43,963 bases of DNA from Myxococcales bacterium (lineage in GTDB: Bacteria > Myxococcota_A > Polyangia > Palsa-1104 > JAEUJZ01). The stretch covers positions 1 through 43,963 of the forward strand of contig JAEUKA010000079.1 in NCBI GenBank assembly GCA_016794465.1, given 5' to 3'. The number at the start of each line of letters is the position of its first letter. Within the stretch, counting starts at the first letter, position 1. The notes beneath the pieces are model-generated. The model searched no databases, was not told the DNA's origin, and saw only the letters and a program-made list of their open reading frames with translations. Below, piece after piece: positions 23,622 to 32,450 of the stretch. The translations under genes were made by a program, and so were the position numbers.

Positions 23622-24338
23622 TTACACTGATTCCTTCCAATACTGCGCTCTCATGCGCTCGGTGTACGCGACCAAGCGGGGGTGGCTCTGCACATACGCT
23701 TTGATCCGGCCTTCATAGGGAGTCCCCACAATCAGCCACAGGAACGCAAACACCGTCGCATCAATGCTGCGTGGCGTATCACCCAGGAAGTAGCGCTTGT
23801 CAGAGAGCAGCTCCGCCAGCGCTTCCAGGTGTCCGATTCCTAGCTCCTCCGCCTCGGCAAAGGAGTGCCTCCCAACCCCCTGCGCATGCAGGGTCTTTTT
23901 CACTTGTTTGCGAATAAAGTTGGCCAGCAGCGGCACCGCAAAGCCCGGGACTCCCGACTGCTTGAGCGTCCGATAAAAGCCCTCCTTCAGGATCGCGAAG
24001 CCGGCGTCTTCCTGCCAGCGCTGCATCACCATCACAAAGTAGAAGTGCTCCTCGAGCATCGCCTTGCACGCCACCGCCAGCGCGCGATCGTGGGCCGAGC
24101 TTCCCACATCCAGATCGCGGTACTTTTTGCGCAGATACTCGATGATGAAGGTCGAGTCCGCCACCACCGTGCCGCCATCTTCGAGATACGGCAGCTTTCC
24201 TTTCGGAGCCTGCCGCATGTTGCCGCCGCGCAGCTCGAACGGAACCTCGATCATGCGTAGATAGGTGGCGACTTTGACGACGAACGGGCTGGGATCGGGA
24301 AGCCCAAAAGCAGGTGTAAATCCATACAGGGTGATCAT
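23622..24338 (-). CDS. Glutathione S-transferase-like protein (Fax/metaxin type)
   Basis: This 238-residue protein has a thioredoxin-like N-terminal domain (ITLYGFTPAFGLPDPSPFVVKVATYLRM, then GGNMRQAPKGKLPYLEDG and ADSTFIIEYLRKKY), whose KGKLPY and DS-x2-I-I match the failed-axon-connections/metaxin branch. An all-helical C-terminal domain has LAELLSDKRYFLGDTPRSIDATVFAFL. The classic catalytic Tyr/Ser is not obvious, so glutathione conjugation is uncertain. ATG 24338 is preferred; ATG 24347 adds three residues. It lies 42 bases after the 2TM gene in the same direction and may be co-transcribed. Confidence 0.85.
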   Translation of the reverse strand: MITLYGFTPAFGLPDPSPFVVKVATYLRMIEVPFELRGGNMRQAPKGKLPYLEDGGTVVADSTFIIEYLRKKYRDLDVGSSAHDRALAVACKAMLEEHFYFVMVMQRWQEDAGFAILKEGFYRTLKQSGVPGFAVPLLANFIRKQVKKTLHAQGVGRHSFAEAEELGIGHLEALAELLSDKRYFLGDTPRSIDATVFAFLWLIVGTPYEGRIKAYVQSHPRLVAYTERMRAQYWKESV

Positions 24339-24380
24339 GGCCGGCAACTTGGCAGAGCCGCGCCCTCCTCCGCAAGTCCC

Positions 24381-24935
24381 TTACTTGTCGAGCTGCTTGA
24401 CGCCTTCATCGATCTTTTTGGCCGACAGCGACATCAGCTTGGCCGCCCCGCTCGCCAGCGCCGACCCGAGCTGCTTGCCACTCTCTTTGAGCTTGCGCGC
24501 CGAAATCCGCCGCTTGGCTTGCTCGCGCAGGGCTTCCGGATTGGGAAACAGCGCCCCGCGCAGCTGCAAAAGAAACAGCGTCGCCCACAGGATCATGATC
24601 AGCGCCAGCGGCGTTCCCGCAGCAGCCCACGCCCCCAGCACCGTCAGCGTTCCCAGCACCGCCGTCAAAAAGATCGCGTGGGTCGACAAGCGCCGATAGG
24701 AAAGCTGTCGCAGCTCTTGCTCGGCCAAGGTGATCTCGCGGTTCTGCTCATACTCGACCAGCGCCGTCTGCACATCTTGGGGTGAAAACCCGAGATCTTT
24801 GGCATTGTCGAGAAGCTCTGCCGCCGACAGCCCAGTCGAGTCCCCCGCTGCCACAGTCGGCTTGTCCTTCTGCTCGGCCCGCCGCAGGATGTCCCGTACC
24901 TCAGCCGCCGCGTACCGCTTCTGTTCAGTCGCCAT
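24381..24935 (-). CDS. 2TM-domain protein
   Basis: The start ATG 24935 gives 184 residues. The N-terminal 80 residues are soluble and helical (YAAAEVRDILRRAEQ, then LSAAELLDNAKDLGFSPQDVQTAL, similar to domains that precede 2TM regions). Two membrane helices follow (THAIFLTAVLGTLTVLGAWA and PLALIMILWATLFLLQL) with a very short loop, then a Lys/Arg-rich tail. This order matches small 2TM proteins often attached to regulatory domains. Function unknown. It is divergent from proC across 104 bases. Confidence 0.7.
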   Translation of the reverse strand: MATEQKRYAAAEVRDILRRAEQKDKPTVAAGDSTGLSAAELLDNAKDLGFSPQDVQTALVEYEQNREITLAEQELRQLSYRRLSTHAIFLTAVLGTLTVLGAWAAAGTPLALIMILWATLFLLQLRGALFPNPEALREQAKRRISARKLKESGKQLGSALASGAAKLMSLSAKKIDEGVKQLDK

Positions 24936-24992
24936 GATGGTCGTAGTGTGACCCTGGGGCAGCGAAAGTCGCAAGCGGCGATGTCGGGCGGA

Positions 24993-25019
24993 CTTTCCCA
25001 GCTTTCCCAACTTTCCGAA
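24993..25019. repeat. Three 9-bp tandem repeats in the proC divergent promoter region
   Basis: CTTTCCCAG, CTTTCCCAA and CTTTCCGAA follow each other without gaps. They lie between the 2TM gene and proC, where both promoters should be, and could be a regulator site. Confidence 0.5.
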
Positions 25020-25039
25020 TCCCCGGGGAGCGCGCTACC

Positions 25040-25957
25040 ATGCCGGCCATGACCACCACCGCATCGACTCCGACTGAAGCTGACGACGGCAAAGACAAGA
25101 CCCTGCCCGGCACGATTGGCTTTCTCGGCACCGGCAACATGGCCGAAGCGCTGATCAAGGGCATGCTGACCGCCGGACTCGTCAAGCCCGAGCAGATCTG
25201 GGGATCGGACCCGCGCCAGAGCCGCTGCCAGCAGCTCAAGCAGCAGTACGGGATCAACATGACCACTCACAACATCGATGTGGTGCGCCGGGCGAGCATC
25301 ATCATGCTGTCGGTCAAGCCGCAGGTGCTGCTCGGGGTGATGGATGAAGTGGCGGCGTATCTGAAGCCGAAGAGCTTGTGCGTCAGCGTCGCCGCCGGAG
25401 TGCCGCTGCAGGTGCTGGAGTCTCATCTGCCCAAAGGGACGCGGGTGGTGCGGGTGATGCCGAACACGCCGGCGCTGGTCGGGGCGGGGGCGACGGCGAT
25501 TGCTGCGGGTAGCACCGCGACCGAGGACGACCTCAAGCTGACGCAGCAGATCTTTGGCGCGGTCGGCTTCACGGTGGTGCTGGAGGAAGATCAGCTCGAC
25601 GCGGTGACCGGGCTGTCAGGCAGTGGTCCGGCCTACATGTTCCTGGTCATCGAGGCGCTGTCCGACGCGGGCGTCAAGGTCGGGCTGTCGCGCTACAACG
25701 CGCTGGCGCTGGCGGCGCACACGGTGCTCGGGTCGGCCAAGCTGCTGTTAGAGACGGGGCAGCATCCGGGGCATCTGAAGGACATGGTCACCTCGCCGGG
25801 CGGGACGGCGATTGCGGGACTGCACACCCTGGAAGCGGGCGGCCTGCGCACCACCTTGATCAACGCCGTCGAAGCTGCCACCCGGCGCAGTCGCGAGCTG
25901 GGAGAGCTGGCAATCGCCAACGCCGAGAAGCGCCGCCTCGCCAGTCAGGACAAGTAA
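25040..25957 (+). CDS. proC: Pyrroline-5-carboxylate reductase
   Basis: This 305-residue enzyme catalyses the NAD(P)H-dependent last step of proline synthesis. It has a Rossmann motif IGFLGTGNMAEALIKG (about residues 26-41), IIMLSVKPQVL, VRVMPNTPALVGAGATAI, the P5CR signature VTGLSGSGPAYMFLVIEAL, and KDMVTSPGGTAIAGL. Full family length with an extra Thr/Asp-rich leader of about 20 residues. A second ATG at 25049 is also possible. It is followed by yggU after 3 bases, a common pairing. Confidence 0.95.
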   Translation: MPAMTTTASTPTEADDGKDKTLPGTIGFLGTGNMAEALIKGMLTAGLVKPEQIWGSDPRQSRCQQLKQQYGINMTTHNIDVVRRASIIMLSVKPQVLLGVMDEVAAYLKPKSLCVSVAAGVPLQVLESHLPKGTRVVRVMPNTPALVGAGATAIAAGSTATEDDLKLTQQIFGAVGFTVVLEEDQLDAVTGLSGSGPAYMFLVIEALSDAGVKVGLSRYNALALAAHTVLGSAKLLLETGQHPGHLKDMVTSPGGTAIAGLHTLEAGGLRTTLINAVEAATRRSRELGELAIANAEKRRLASQDK

Positions 25958-25960
25958 GCC

Positions 25961-26269
25961 ATGCCCGCCTTCCGCGCGACCGCCGCCGGCATCGTCGTCG
26001 AGGTCTGGGTGATGCCGCGTGCCTCGCGCGACCAGATCGGCGGGCTGCACGGCGAGCGGCTCAAGGTCGCGGTCAGTGCGCCTCCGGTCGACGGGGCTGC
26101 CAATGATGCGGTCCGGGCCGCGCTCGCCAAAGCACTCGGCGTTTCCCGAAGCCAGGTCGAGGTCATCCACGGTCAAAAAGGCCGCCAAAAAACCCTGGCT
26201 GTTTGCGGCGACCCGGGGCTACTCTCCGCGAAAGCCAAGGCGCTCGTCGGAACCGACGGGTCGCGGTGA
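25961..26269 (+). CDS. yggU: DUF167/YggU family protein
   Basis: This 102-residue protein has VMPRASRDQIGGL, RLKVAVSAPPVDGAANDAV and the basic VEVIHGQKGRQKTL segment, all diagnostic of the DUF167 family. A full-size single domain. The biochemical role is unsettled; bacterial members often sit next to proC, as here. The ATG follows the proC stop by 3 bases. Confidence 0.9.
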   Translation: MPAFRATAAGIVVEVWVMPRASRDQIGGLHGERLKVAVSAPPVDGAANDAVRAALAKALGVSRSQVEVIHGQKGRQKTLAVCGDPGLLSAKAKALVGTDGSR

Positions 26270-26275
26270 CGAGGG

Positions 26276-27832
26276 ATGGAGATGCCGAGACTTCAGCGTA
26301 AGGTGTGTGCGGTGGCAGCGTCGCTGCTGCTTCTGGCGTGCAGCAAGAACCACAGCCTGACCATCAAGATCCTGACTCCGCCGGGGATGAGCGATCCGTT
26401 CTTGCTGGCCAGTCAGGTGCGGATGGTGCTGGGCGACAAGGAATCGACGGCGCCGGTCGATGCGGGGCACTTCTCTGCGACGCTTGAGATTGAGTCGCCC
26501 GCGACCGATCAGCTGACGCAGCTGCTGGTCGAGGCGCTGGATGGCGCGGGGCAGGTGGTCGGGCGGGGACGAACGCCGCCGTTTGCGCTGTCGCTGTCAG
26601 ATGCTGAGGTCGCGGTCTACGTCGGCAAGCCGGGACAGGTGACGGGATCGAGCCTGAACCTTCCCGACGACTCGATGCAGAGCGCGCAAGGTCGCAAGGG
26701 GCTGGCGGCGTGTGCGCTGCGCGGTCGCTCGACGACGCCACCGGAAGCGGGGCTGGGGGCGCTGATCGTCGGCGGCGAGAGTGAAGGCGGACAGCTGTCG
26801 CAGCGGGCGTGGGTGTTTAAGCCGGCGTCGTTTCAGCTGCTCGATGGCGGGACGATCAGCCGGGGGCGGCGGGGCGCGCTGGTGCTGCCGAGCGCGGACG
26901 GGACGCTGGGTCAGCAGGCGCTGCTGGTCGGCGGGGCGGGCGCGGGGGCGGATCTGATTACGCCGGTCGAGAAGTTCGATCCAGCGGTGAGCGCGATCAA
27001 AGACGTGTGGTCGCTGCCCTCGACAGAGATTGGTGACATCGGCAAGCCGGGGATGTACCAGCCGGCGGCGGCGGAGCTGCAAGACAGCGTGTTCCTTTTG
27101 GCGGGCGGCAGCCTCGATCCGGCCAGCCAAGACCCGAGCGGGCAAGCGGTGCTGGTCAAGCGCTTCCCGGCAGTGTCGGCGGACATGCTGGCGCGGGTGG
27201 GGGTGGCGGTGATTCCTCCGCCGAGTGATCGCAACACCGCGATGGTGGCGCCACGGCATCGTCACACCCTGACCACGCTGGCGGCGGGGACGCTGGTGTT
27301 TGGCGGGCTGTCGCTGCCCGATATCACTGCCAAAAAGCCGGTCGCAGAGCTGTACTCGGCAGAGCGCAATGCCTTCCAAGCGCTGACGTTTGCGGCGGGG
27401 GAGCCACCTTCGCGGCGGGGTCATGTGGCGGCGAAGCTCAAGAGCGGGCTGGCGCTGATCGCAGGCGGCTACAGCGAGGACGCGCTGGGGCAGAAGACGG
27501 CGCTGGCTTCGACTTTGACGATTGATCCGCAGGCACGGACGTTTGTGCTGGTGGACGGGGCGCTGAAGACGCCGCGCTGGGGCCACAGCCTGCATGAGCA
27601 GGGCGGCGAGCTGGTGCTGTGCGGTGGCTACGACTCAAGCGGGCAGGTCCTGGGTGACTGCGAGTTTCTGTCGAGCGACACCGGCCAGCAGAGCCGACCG
27701 CCGTCGCAGCTACCGATGCCGCGCGCCGAACACCTGGCAGTGCCGCTGCAGAACGACCTGACGATGCTGGTCGGAGGCGTCGGCGCCGACCGCAAGCCCC
27801 TCGCCCCGATCGACTTCTACACCCATCGCTAA
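26276..27832 (+). CDS. Kelch-repeat lipoprotein
   Basis: This 518-residue protein has signal peptide and lipobox LLLLACS. After an N-terminal beta-sandwich-like region, from about residue 140 it has Kelch-type blades with alternating labels: LGALIVGGESEGG, GQQALLVGGAGAG, DSVFLLAGGSLDP, GTLVFGGLSLPD, SGLALIAGGYSEDA, GELVLCGGYDSSG and LTMLVGGVGADR. Six to seven blades fit one closed propeller. Either ATG 26276 or 26282 may be the start. It follows yggU by 6 bases, so it may be expressed from the proC operon although unrelated in role. A surface binding protein is the likely type. Confidence 0.8.
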   Translation: MEMPRLQRKVCAVAASLLLLACSKNHSLTIKILTPPGMSDPFLLASQVRMVLGDKESTAPVDAGHFSATLEIESPATDQLTQLLVEALDGAGQVVGRGRTPPFALSLSDAEVAVYVGKPGQVTGSSLNLPDDSMQSAQGRKGLAACALRGRSTTPPEAGLGALIVGGESEGGQLSQRAWVFKPASFQLLDGGTISRGRRGALVLPSADGTLGQQALLVGGAGAGADLITPVEKFDPAVSAIKDVWSLPSTEIGDIGKPGMYQPAAAELQDSVFLLAGGSLDPASQDPSGQAVLVKRFPAVSADMLARVGVAVIPPPSDRNTAMVAPRHRHTLTTLAAGTLVFGGLSLPDITAKKPVAELYSAERNAFQALTFAAGEPPSRRGHVAAKLKSGLALIAGGYSEDALGQKTALASTLTIDPQARTFVLVDGALKTPRWGHSLHEQGGELVLCGGYDSSGQVLGDCEFLSSDTGQQSRPPSQLPMPRAEHLAVPLQNDLTMLVGGVGADRKPLAPIDFYTHR

Positions 27833-27841
27833 CCACTTCCC

Positions 27842-27897
27842 GTGAAGTCAAATCGGTCGCTCCACACCCGTTTTGACTTCACCTCCAAGTCAAATCG
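27842..27897. repeat. Inverted and direct repeat after the Kelch gene
   Basis: GTGAAGTCAAA (27842-27852) and TTTGACTTCAC (27872-27882) are perfect 11-bp inverted arms with a 19-base loop. A third copy, AAGTCAAATCG, is at 27887-27897, matching 27845-27855. It lies between convergent genes, so a bidirectional transcription stop is possible, but there is no T-run. Confidence 0.6.
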
Positions 27898-27932
27898 CCT
27901 GTCCGGCACCCTCTTTGGGGGTTGCTGCCCGG

Positions 27933-29033
27933 TTATGGGCGCTGGAGGAGGGTGTAGAGGGCGTAGAGGCTGTCGATGCGGAGCGATTGCGGGGGGCGGT
28001 CGTAGCCGAGGGCGGTGGCGTACTGGCGAGCGGCCTCGGTGTCGTTGCGATCGTAGTCGCGGACGACCCAGCCGGCGGCCTGGAGGTCGGCGCGCTCGAA
28101 CGGACAGCGGCAGTCGCTGCCGGGCTCGTAGACGGCGGGGCTGGGGCTCGGACACAGGTTGTAGATGAGCAAGCGTCCGCCAGGGCGAAGGGTATCGCGG
28201 AGCGCGCGCAGGTAGTCGGCGTCAGGCAGGCCAAGGTCGCGACGGCTCTCGGGCGGTACGTCGCTGGTCGGGTGGATGTAGCCGCGCAGAAGGACGTTCT
28301 TGGCCAGCACGAACTCGTAGCCGCTGCCGACCCGGGCGCGCAGGCTGGGATCGGCGGGGAAGCTGCCGTGAAGCAGGGTGACGTGGCCGCTCAGCTCGCG
28401 ACCGGGCAGCGCCACCGGGCCTTGGTCACCGGGCAGCGAGTACAGGGCGCGCAGACGTGGCGAGGCCGAGACACCGACCGCATCCATCCCCGCCCCGGCC
28501 ATCAGCTTGAGGGGACCGATCGCGCCGACCTCCAAGTCGAGCCCGCGCTTGCCGGCCAGCTTGGCGGCCTGACCCTCGGCGATGAGATCGATGAGGCGGG
28601 CGTGAAACAGCGGGGACCCCAGGCTGCCGACGTAATAGCTGGCTTCATCAGCGGAGTCGGCGACCAGGCCGGCGAGGCCAGCGGGACCAGGCCTTTGGGC
28701 GCGGGCCTCGGACTCGGACAGGTACAGCCGACCATCGGGGCTGTGATAGAGCCGGCGCGGTGAGACGGGCACAAGCTGCGGCACGGCGGCGACAAACTCG
28801 ACCGCCCAGCGGCTGTGCAGGAGCGGCGGCAGGGCGGCGGCTTCGGCAGTGAGCTTGGCCACTGTGGCCCCGATCGTCTCGGGTCCAGCAAGCGGCGGCC
28901 CAAAAGTCGCGGGCGTGGTCTGACAGCCACCCAGCCCCAGCGCCCCCACGAAACCGACGGCCCAGCCAAGCGGCAAACCCCCAAAGCGATGACAACCGAG
29001 CATGCCTGTCAGTGTTTCAAAGCCGACGGTCAT
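27933..29033 (-). CDS. Lipoprotein with a methyltransferase-like C-terminal domain
   Basis: There is a hydrophobic leader with lipobox LGGC (Cys37 from ATG 29033; Cys27 from ATG 29003, which is the more usual distance). The N-terminal half is Ala/Leu-rich with SRWAVEFVAAVPQ. The C-terminal half resembles a class I SAM methyltransferase: LDLEVGAIGPLKLMAGAGMDAVGVSAS, LLRGYIHPTSDVPPESR, LRALRDTLRPGGRLLIYNLC (the strand-4/5 element PGGRLLI), and DLQAAGWVVRDYDRND. The SAM-binding GxGxG is not canonical. Known methyltransferases work in the cytosol where SAM is made, so an exported version is odd. It may be a dead fold used for binding. Convergent with the Kelch gene. Confidence 0.6.
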   Translation of the reverse strand: MTVGFETLTGMLGCHRFGGLPLGWAVGFVGALGLGGCQTTPATFGPPLAGPETIGATVAKLTAEAAALPPLLHSRWAVEFVAAVPQLVPVSPRRLYHSPDGRLYLSESEARAQRPGPAGLAGLVADSADEASYYVGSLGSPLFHARLIDLIAEGQAAKLAGKRGLDLEVGAIGPLKLMAGAGMDAVGVSASPRLRALYSLPGDQGPVALPGRELSGHVTLLHGSFPADPSLRARVGSGYEFVLAKNVLLRGYIHPTSDVPPESRRDLGLPDADYLRALRDTLRPGGRLLIYNLCPSPSPAVYEPGSDCRCPFERADLQAAGWVVRDYDRNDTEAARQYATALGYDRPPQSLRIDSLYALYTLLQRP

Positions 29034-29077
29034 TGGTCAACCGATTGGCTGCGCTTGCCATGCTATAAGGGCCGCTC

Positions 29078-31099
29078 ATGGCTCGTAGGGACAGAAAGAC
29101 ATCGTGGGCGAGTGCAGCCAGGACCCACCAGATCATCGCCGACCTGTTTGCTCATCCGCCGGTCAGCCACGCCGACCTGATGCAGCGGATTGAGGTTGCC
29201 AGTGTCGGGGATGCCCGCCACTACCTGCTCGATCGGATGCAGAAAGGCAAGGTCGAGCCCACCGATGTCGAGCTGTATGGCGACTTGTTCCATGTACTTG
29301 GGCTCGGTGGCGAGGCGGAGGCGCTGGTCGGGCTGGTCAAAGACCCGGCGGTGACACTGCGGACGCGCTCGTGTGCGATGGGCATCCTTTTGTCCGAGGA
29401 CCCGGGCTTTGCGCCGCGCTTGCAGGAGCTGCTGAGTCCCGAGGAGATGCTGCAGATCATCGCCCAGCCGCTGGCGGATGCGCTGATCCGCATCGAGGCC
29501 GATCCCGCCGAGGGGGAGGGCCTGGTGTCGATGCTGAGCACGATTCCGCCCGACATGATGTTGCTGCTGTTCGAGGAGCTGGACCGCTGGCGGATCGGGG
29601 CCGGGCTGGCGGCGAGTGTGGCCTATGAGGCGCTGCTGCGCAGTCCGCTGCTCGGCGCGGTGTTTCCCAAGATTGTCGAGAGCCTGCGCGAGCAAGGCGA
29701 TGAAGAAGCGGTGGCGCTGCTCGAGTCGGTGCGGGCCGAGGTCAAAGAGCGCACCCAGCAGCGGCTTCTGCAAGGGGCGCTTTTGCGGCTGCGGACGCGG
29801 CTCCTCGATGAGCCGAAGCCAAAGCCCAGCGAGGCGGTGGGGTTTCTGTCGGGGTGTGACACGCTCGGCTGCTTTGTGGTGGTGGCGCAGCGGCAGAATC
29901 CCGATGGCACGGCAACGCTGGCGGTGCTGTGTCTGCATGTCAGCGGCGAGGTGCGATCGGGCTATGTGCTGACCGGGCAGCCGCCCGACCGGGCCAAGCA
30001 GCTGTGTACTGAGATTGCCACCGAGAGTGGCACGCGCTTCATCGAGACAAAGCTGGGCCGGCTGACGACGCTGCTTGGGCAGGCGGCGCAAAAGACGCTC
30101 AAGAGTGGTCGGTCGGTGCCGGTGGAGGCGATGGCGGCGCTGCGCTTTGTGTCCCCGTTTGTGGGCGAGCCGCTCACGCTGCCTGAGCCCAGTGGTCGAC
30201 TGACGCTGACGGCACTGCGGGCGCTGCTGTCCCGGCCCGAGTTTGGCGATGGCTGGCGCTTTACCCAAAGTGAGCTGGATCGCGTGCCGCCGCCGAAGCT
30301 CACGCCTCGGACCCGACGGACGGCAGCGACTGAGCCGGCGGGGGTGACGGGGACGACGACGCCCAAGGTGGTGCCGTGGTGGCAAATGATGGCCGCCGCG
30401 CTCGCCAAGAGTGATGCGACGGCGCAGCGGCTGCGCAGCATGATCTCGCACATGGCGCACTACTACGTTCTCGCTGAAGAGCCCGAGCTGGCGAAGCTGT
30501 GTCTTTTGGCGGCTGCGGAGGTCGAGCGCGACTTTGTGAAGAGTCGGCTGACGCAGCTGCTGGCGGAAAATACGCTGGCGTGGCTGGGTGAGCTGGCCGA
30601 CAGCGCGCTGCCTCCTCCTCGCGGCAGGACCGGTCTGCCACTGGTCAGTGCGGATCGGCTGTCGTGGCGGCAGCAGCTGAAGAGTCGCTTCTTTGCGGGG
30701 ATCGAAAAGCCGTCGGCGCACGATCTGCTCGCGCTCGACTATGCCGATGAGGCGCTACAGACGATTGTCGCGACGCTGTCGTGTGCTCCGTCGGAAGAGT
30801 GGCCGCGCTTTGAGCTCCAGCAGCAGACCGCGTTCGAGCTGGCGGTGGCGTTTCGCGATCAGCTGATTCGGCAGCGCGGTCCCAGCCTGTCGCGGCTGCT
30901 CACCCAGTCGTCGCGTCTGGTCGAGCAGACCATGCGAGTTTCGCGCTCGCTGGCGGGGCTGCTGTCTTCGGCGGTGCTGACGCGGCTGGCGGGCTTTGCC
31001 CAAGAGGTCTGCTCCGCCTGCAAGGTTGACTGCCTCAACCGCATCCACGCCGACGTGAGCCGTGAGTTCTTCGCGCTCGACCACCCAGGCCGCAAGTAA
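29078..31099 (+). CDS. Unrecognised 673-aa helical protein
   Basis: There is no signal peptide, membrane segment or enzyme motif. The first 250 residues are short amphipathic helix pairs (VGDARHYLLDRM, EAEALVGLVKDPAVTLRTRS, GFAPRLQELLSPEEML), which looks like a HEAT/ARM-type superhelix. A more beta-like middle (about 265-330, CFVVVAQRQNPDGTATLAVL) follows, then a Thr/Pro-rich linker and a second helical half. A Cys-x2-Cys-x3-Cys group (VCSACKVDCLNR) near the C-terminus may bind metal. A cytoplasmic scaffold is the most that can be said. It is divergent from the preceding gene across only 44 bases, and 40 bases before the CAP gene. Confidence 0.7.
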   Translation: MARRDRKTSWASAARTHQIIADLFAHPPVSHADLMQRIEVASVGDARHYLLDRMQKGKVEPTDVELYGDLFHVLGLGGEAEALVGLVKDPAVTLRTRSCAMGILLSEDPGFAPRLQELLSPEEMLQIIAQPLADALIRIEADPAEGEGLVSMLSTIPPDMMLLLFEELDRWRIGAGLAASVAYEALLRSPLLGAVFPKIVESLREQGDEEAVALLESVRAEVKERTQQRLLQGALLRLRTRLLDEPKPKPSEAVGFLSGCDTLGCFVVVAQRQNPDGTATLAVLCLHVSGEVRSGYVLTGQPPDRAKQLCTEIATESGTRFIETKLGRLTTLLGQAAQKTLKSGRSVPVEAMAALRFVSPFVGEPLTLPEPSGRLTLTALRALLSRPEFGDGWRFTQSELDRVPPPKLTPRTRRTAATEPAGVTGTTTPKVVPWWQMMAAALAKSDATAQRLRSMISHMAHYYVLAEEPELAKLCLLAAAEVERDFVKSRLTQLLAENTLAWLGELADSALPPPRGRTGLPLVSADRLSWRQQLKSRFFAGIEKPSAHDLLALDYADEALQTIVATLSCAPSEEWPRFELQQQTAFELAVAFRDQLIRQRGPSLSRLLTQSSRLVEQTMRVSRSLAGLLSSAVLTRLAGFAQEVCSACKVDCLNRIHADVSREFFALDHPGRK

Positions 31100-31139
31100 C
31101 ATGGGAAGCGCTTCTCGAACACCAGCACCGGGGGACTCC

Positions 31140-32432
31140 ATGCGAACACTGACCACTGTCTGCCTTGGCCTTGGCGTGATTGCGATGTCTTCGTCGACGG
31201 CTCTTGCAGTTGGCGAGTCGGTCGGCGGCTTTCCCAACTGGGAAGAGCGCACCCTTCACCAGTTTATGAACCGCTCGCGCGTCGATCCGGCGGCGGATCT
31301 GGCGGCCTGTCCGGCAGCAACCTGTCCCGAAAAGGCCTGCTACAAGCCGATTGCGCCGCTGTATTACGATCTCAACCTGGGACGGGCCGCGCGCTTTCAC
31401 TCCGACGAGATGAAGCTGCAGAGCTACTTTGCCCACGACTCGAAGTGCAAGGTCGTCGCCAACATCTCGACGATCTATCCGACCAGCTGTAGTGGCGCCG
31501 CCGCCTGCGCCTGTACCGCCGGCACCGCCACCACCTGGAGCCAGCGCGTCGGTCTGTTTGGCACCAATACCAGCGGCGAGATCATCGCCTCGCCGTCCGA
31601 TCCCAGGCAGGCGTTTTACCTGTGGCTGCACGAGCCCAGCTCGACGGCGATGTGCGGCTACAACAGCCAGAACGGCCACCGCTACAACATCTTAATGGCT
31701 GGCCCTTCGGTCGGAGTCGGCGTCACCAGTGCCGGCGCTTCGGTCGGTGACTTCGGCGGAGCGGCTGCCGGCAGCTACAAGATCCCGTCGGGCTCGCACT
31801 ATCCCCAGGGCGGCGCCAGCATCGAGATGTGGGCCAACTGGAAAGACTCCGCCGCGCCCAGCCAGGCCATCGTCAACGTCGAGGGCACCTGCACCGCGAT
31901 GACCCTGAAGTTTGGCACCGCCCAGAGCGGCGCCTGGTCAACGACGCTGACGGGCCTTGGCACCACCTGCAAGCGCTACCGCTTCGAGTGGAAAGACAGC
32001 GCCGGCGCGACCGTCACCTATCCGCAGACGGGCTCGTTTTACACCGGGTCAAGCGGCACCACCGGCTGTGCCAGCGACGGATCGGACTTTTCACCGAGCC
32101 CACCACCGTCCTGCGGCTGCACCCCAAGCTGTGGTGGCAAGCAGTGCGGTGACGACGGCTGCGGCAGCGTCTGTGGCACCTGCGGGGCCGGCACAAGCTG
32201 TCAAGGCACCCAGTGCATCGCTACCGGCGGTGGCAGTGATGGCGGAACCAGCAATGCCGATGGTGGTGACCCCGGTACAAACCCCGATATGGTCGATGTC
32301 ACCGCCACTGGCTGCAGCTGCGATCTCGGTCAGTCGTCAGGACAGGCCACAGCGCCTGCCGCTGCGATGGTGGCACTCCTCGGACTGGTCATCGCTCGTC
32401 GCCGCTCCCGCCGCAGCTCGCTATCGATGTAA
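31140..32432 (+). CDS. Secreted CAP/SCP-domain protein with MYXO-CTERM-like tail
   Basis: This 430-residue protein starts at ATG 31140 with a signal peptide (cleavage near ALAVG). The CAP domain (about 35-200) has LHQFMNRSRVDP, LGRAARFHSDEM, YFAHDS, SGEIIASP and HRYNILM, the usual order of the cysteine-rich secretory protein family. A second domain (about 200-320) is followed by a Cys-rich CGCTPSCGGKQCGDDGCG stretch and a Gly/Asp linker. The C-terminus has CSCDLGQSS, a hydrophobic helix (AAAMVALLGLVIA) and RRRSRRS: the MYXO-CTERM pattern that marks proteins for surface anchoring or release in Myxococcota. Strong evidence for the host lineage. Confidence 0.85.
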   Translation: MRTLTTVCLGLGVIAMSSSTALAVGESVGGFPNWEERTLHQFMNRSRVDPAADLAACPAATCPEKACYKPIAPLYYDLNLGRAARFHSDEMKLQSYFAHDSKCKVVANISTIYPTSCSGAAACACTAGTATTWSQRVGLFGTNTSGEIIASPSDPRQAFYLWLHEPSSTAMCGYNSQNGHRYNILMAGPSVGVGVTSAGASVGDFGGAAAGSYKIPSGSHYPQGGASIEMWANWKDSAAPSQAIVNVEGTCTAMTLKFGTAQSGAWSTTLTGLGTTCKRYRFEWKDSAGATVTYPQTGSFYTGSSGTTGCASDGSDFSPSPPPSCGCTPSCGGKQCGDDGCGSVCGTCGAGTSCQGTQCIATGGGSDGGTSNADGGDPGTNPDMVDVTATGCSCDLGQSSGQATAPAAAMVALLGLVIARRRSRRSSLSM

Positions 32433-32450
32433 CATCACGGGCTACTCACC

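Noticed and set aside
29063..30721. A 552-codon antisense frame over the 673-aa protein
   Set aside because: Arg/Gln/His-rich composition is typical of an antisense shadow, and it overlaps the divergent promoter region.
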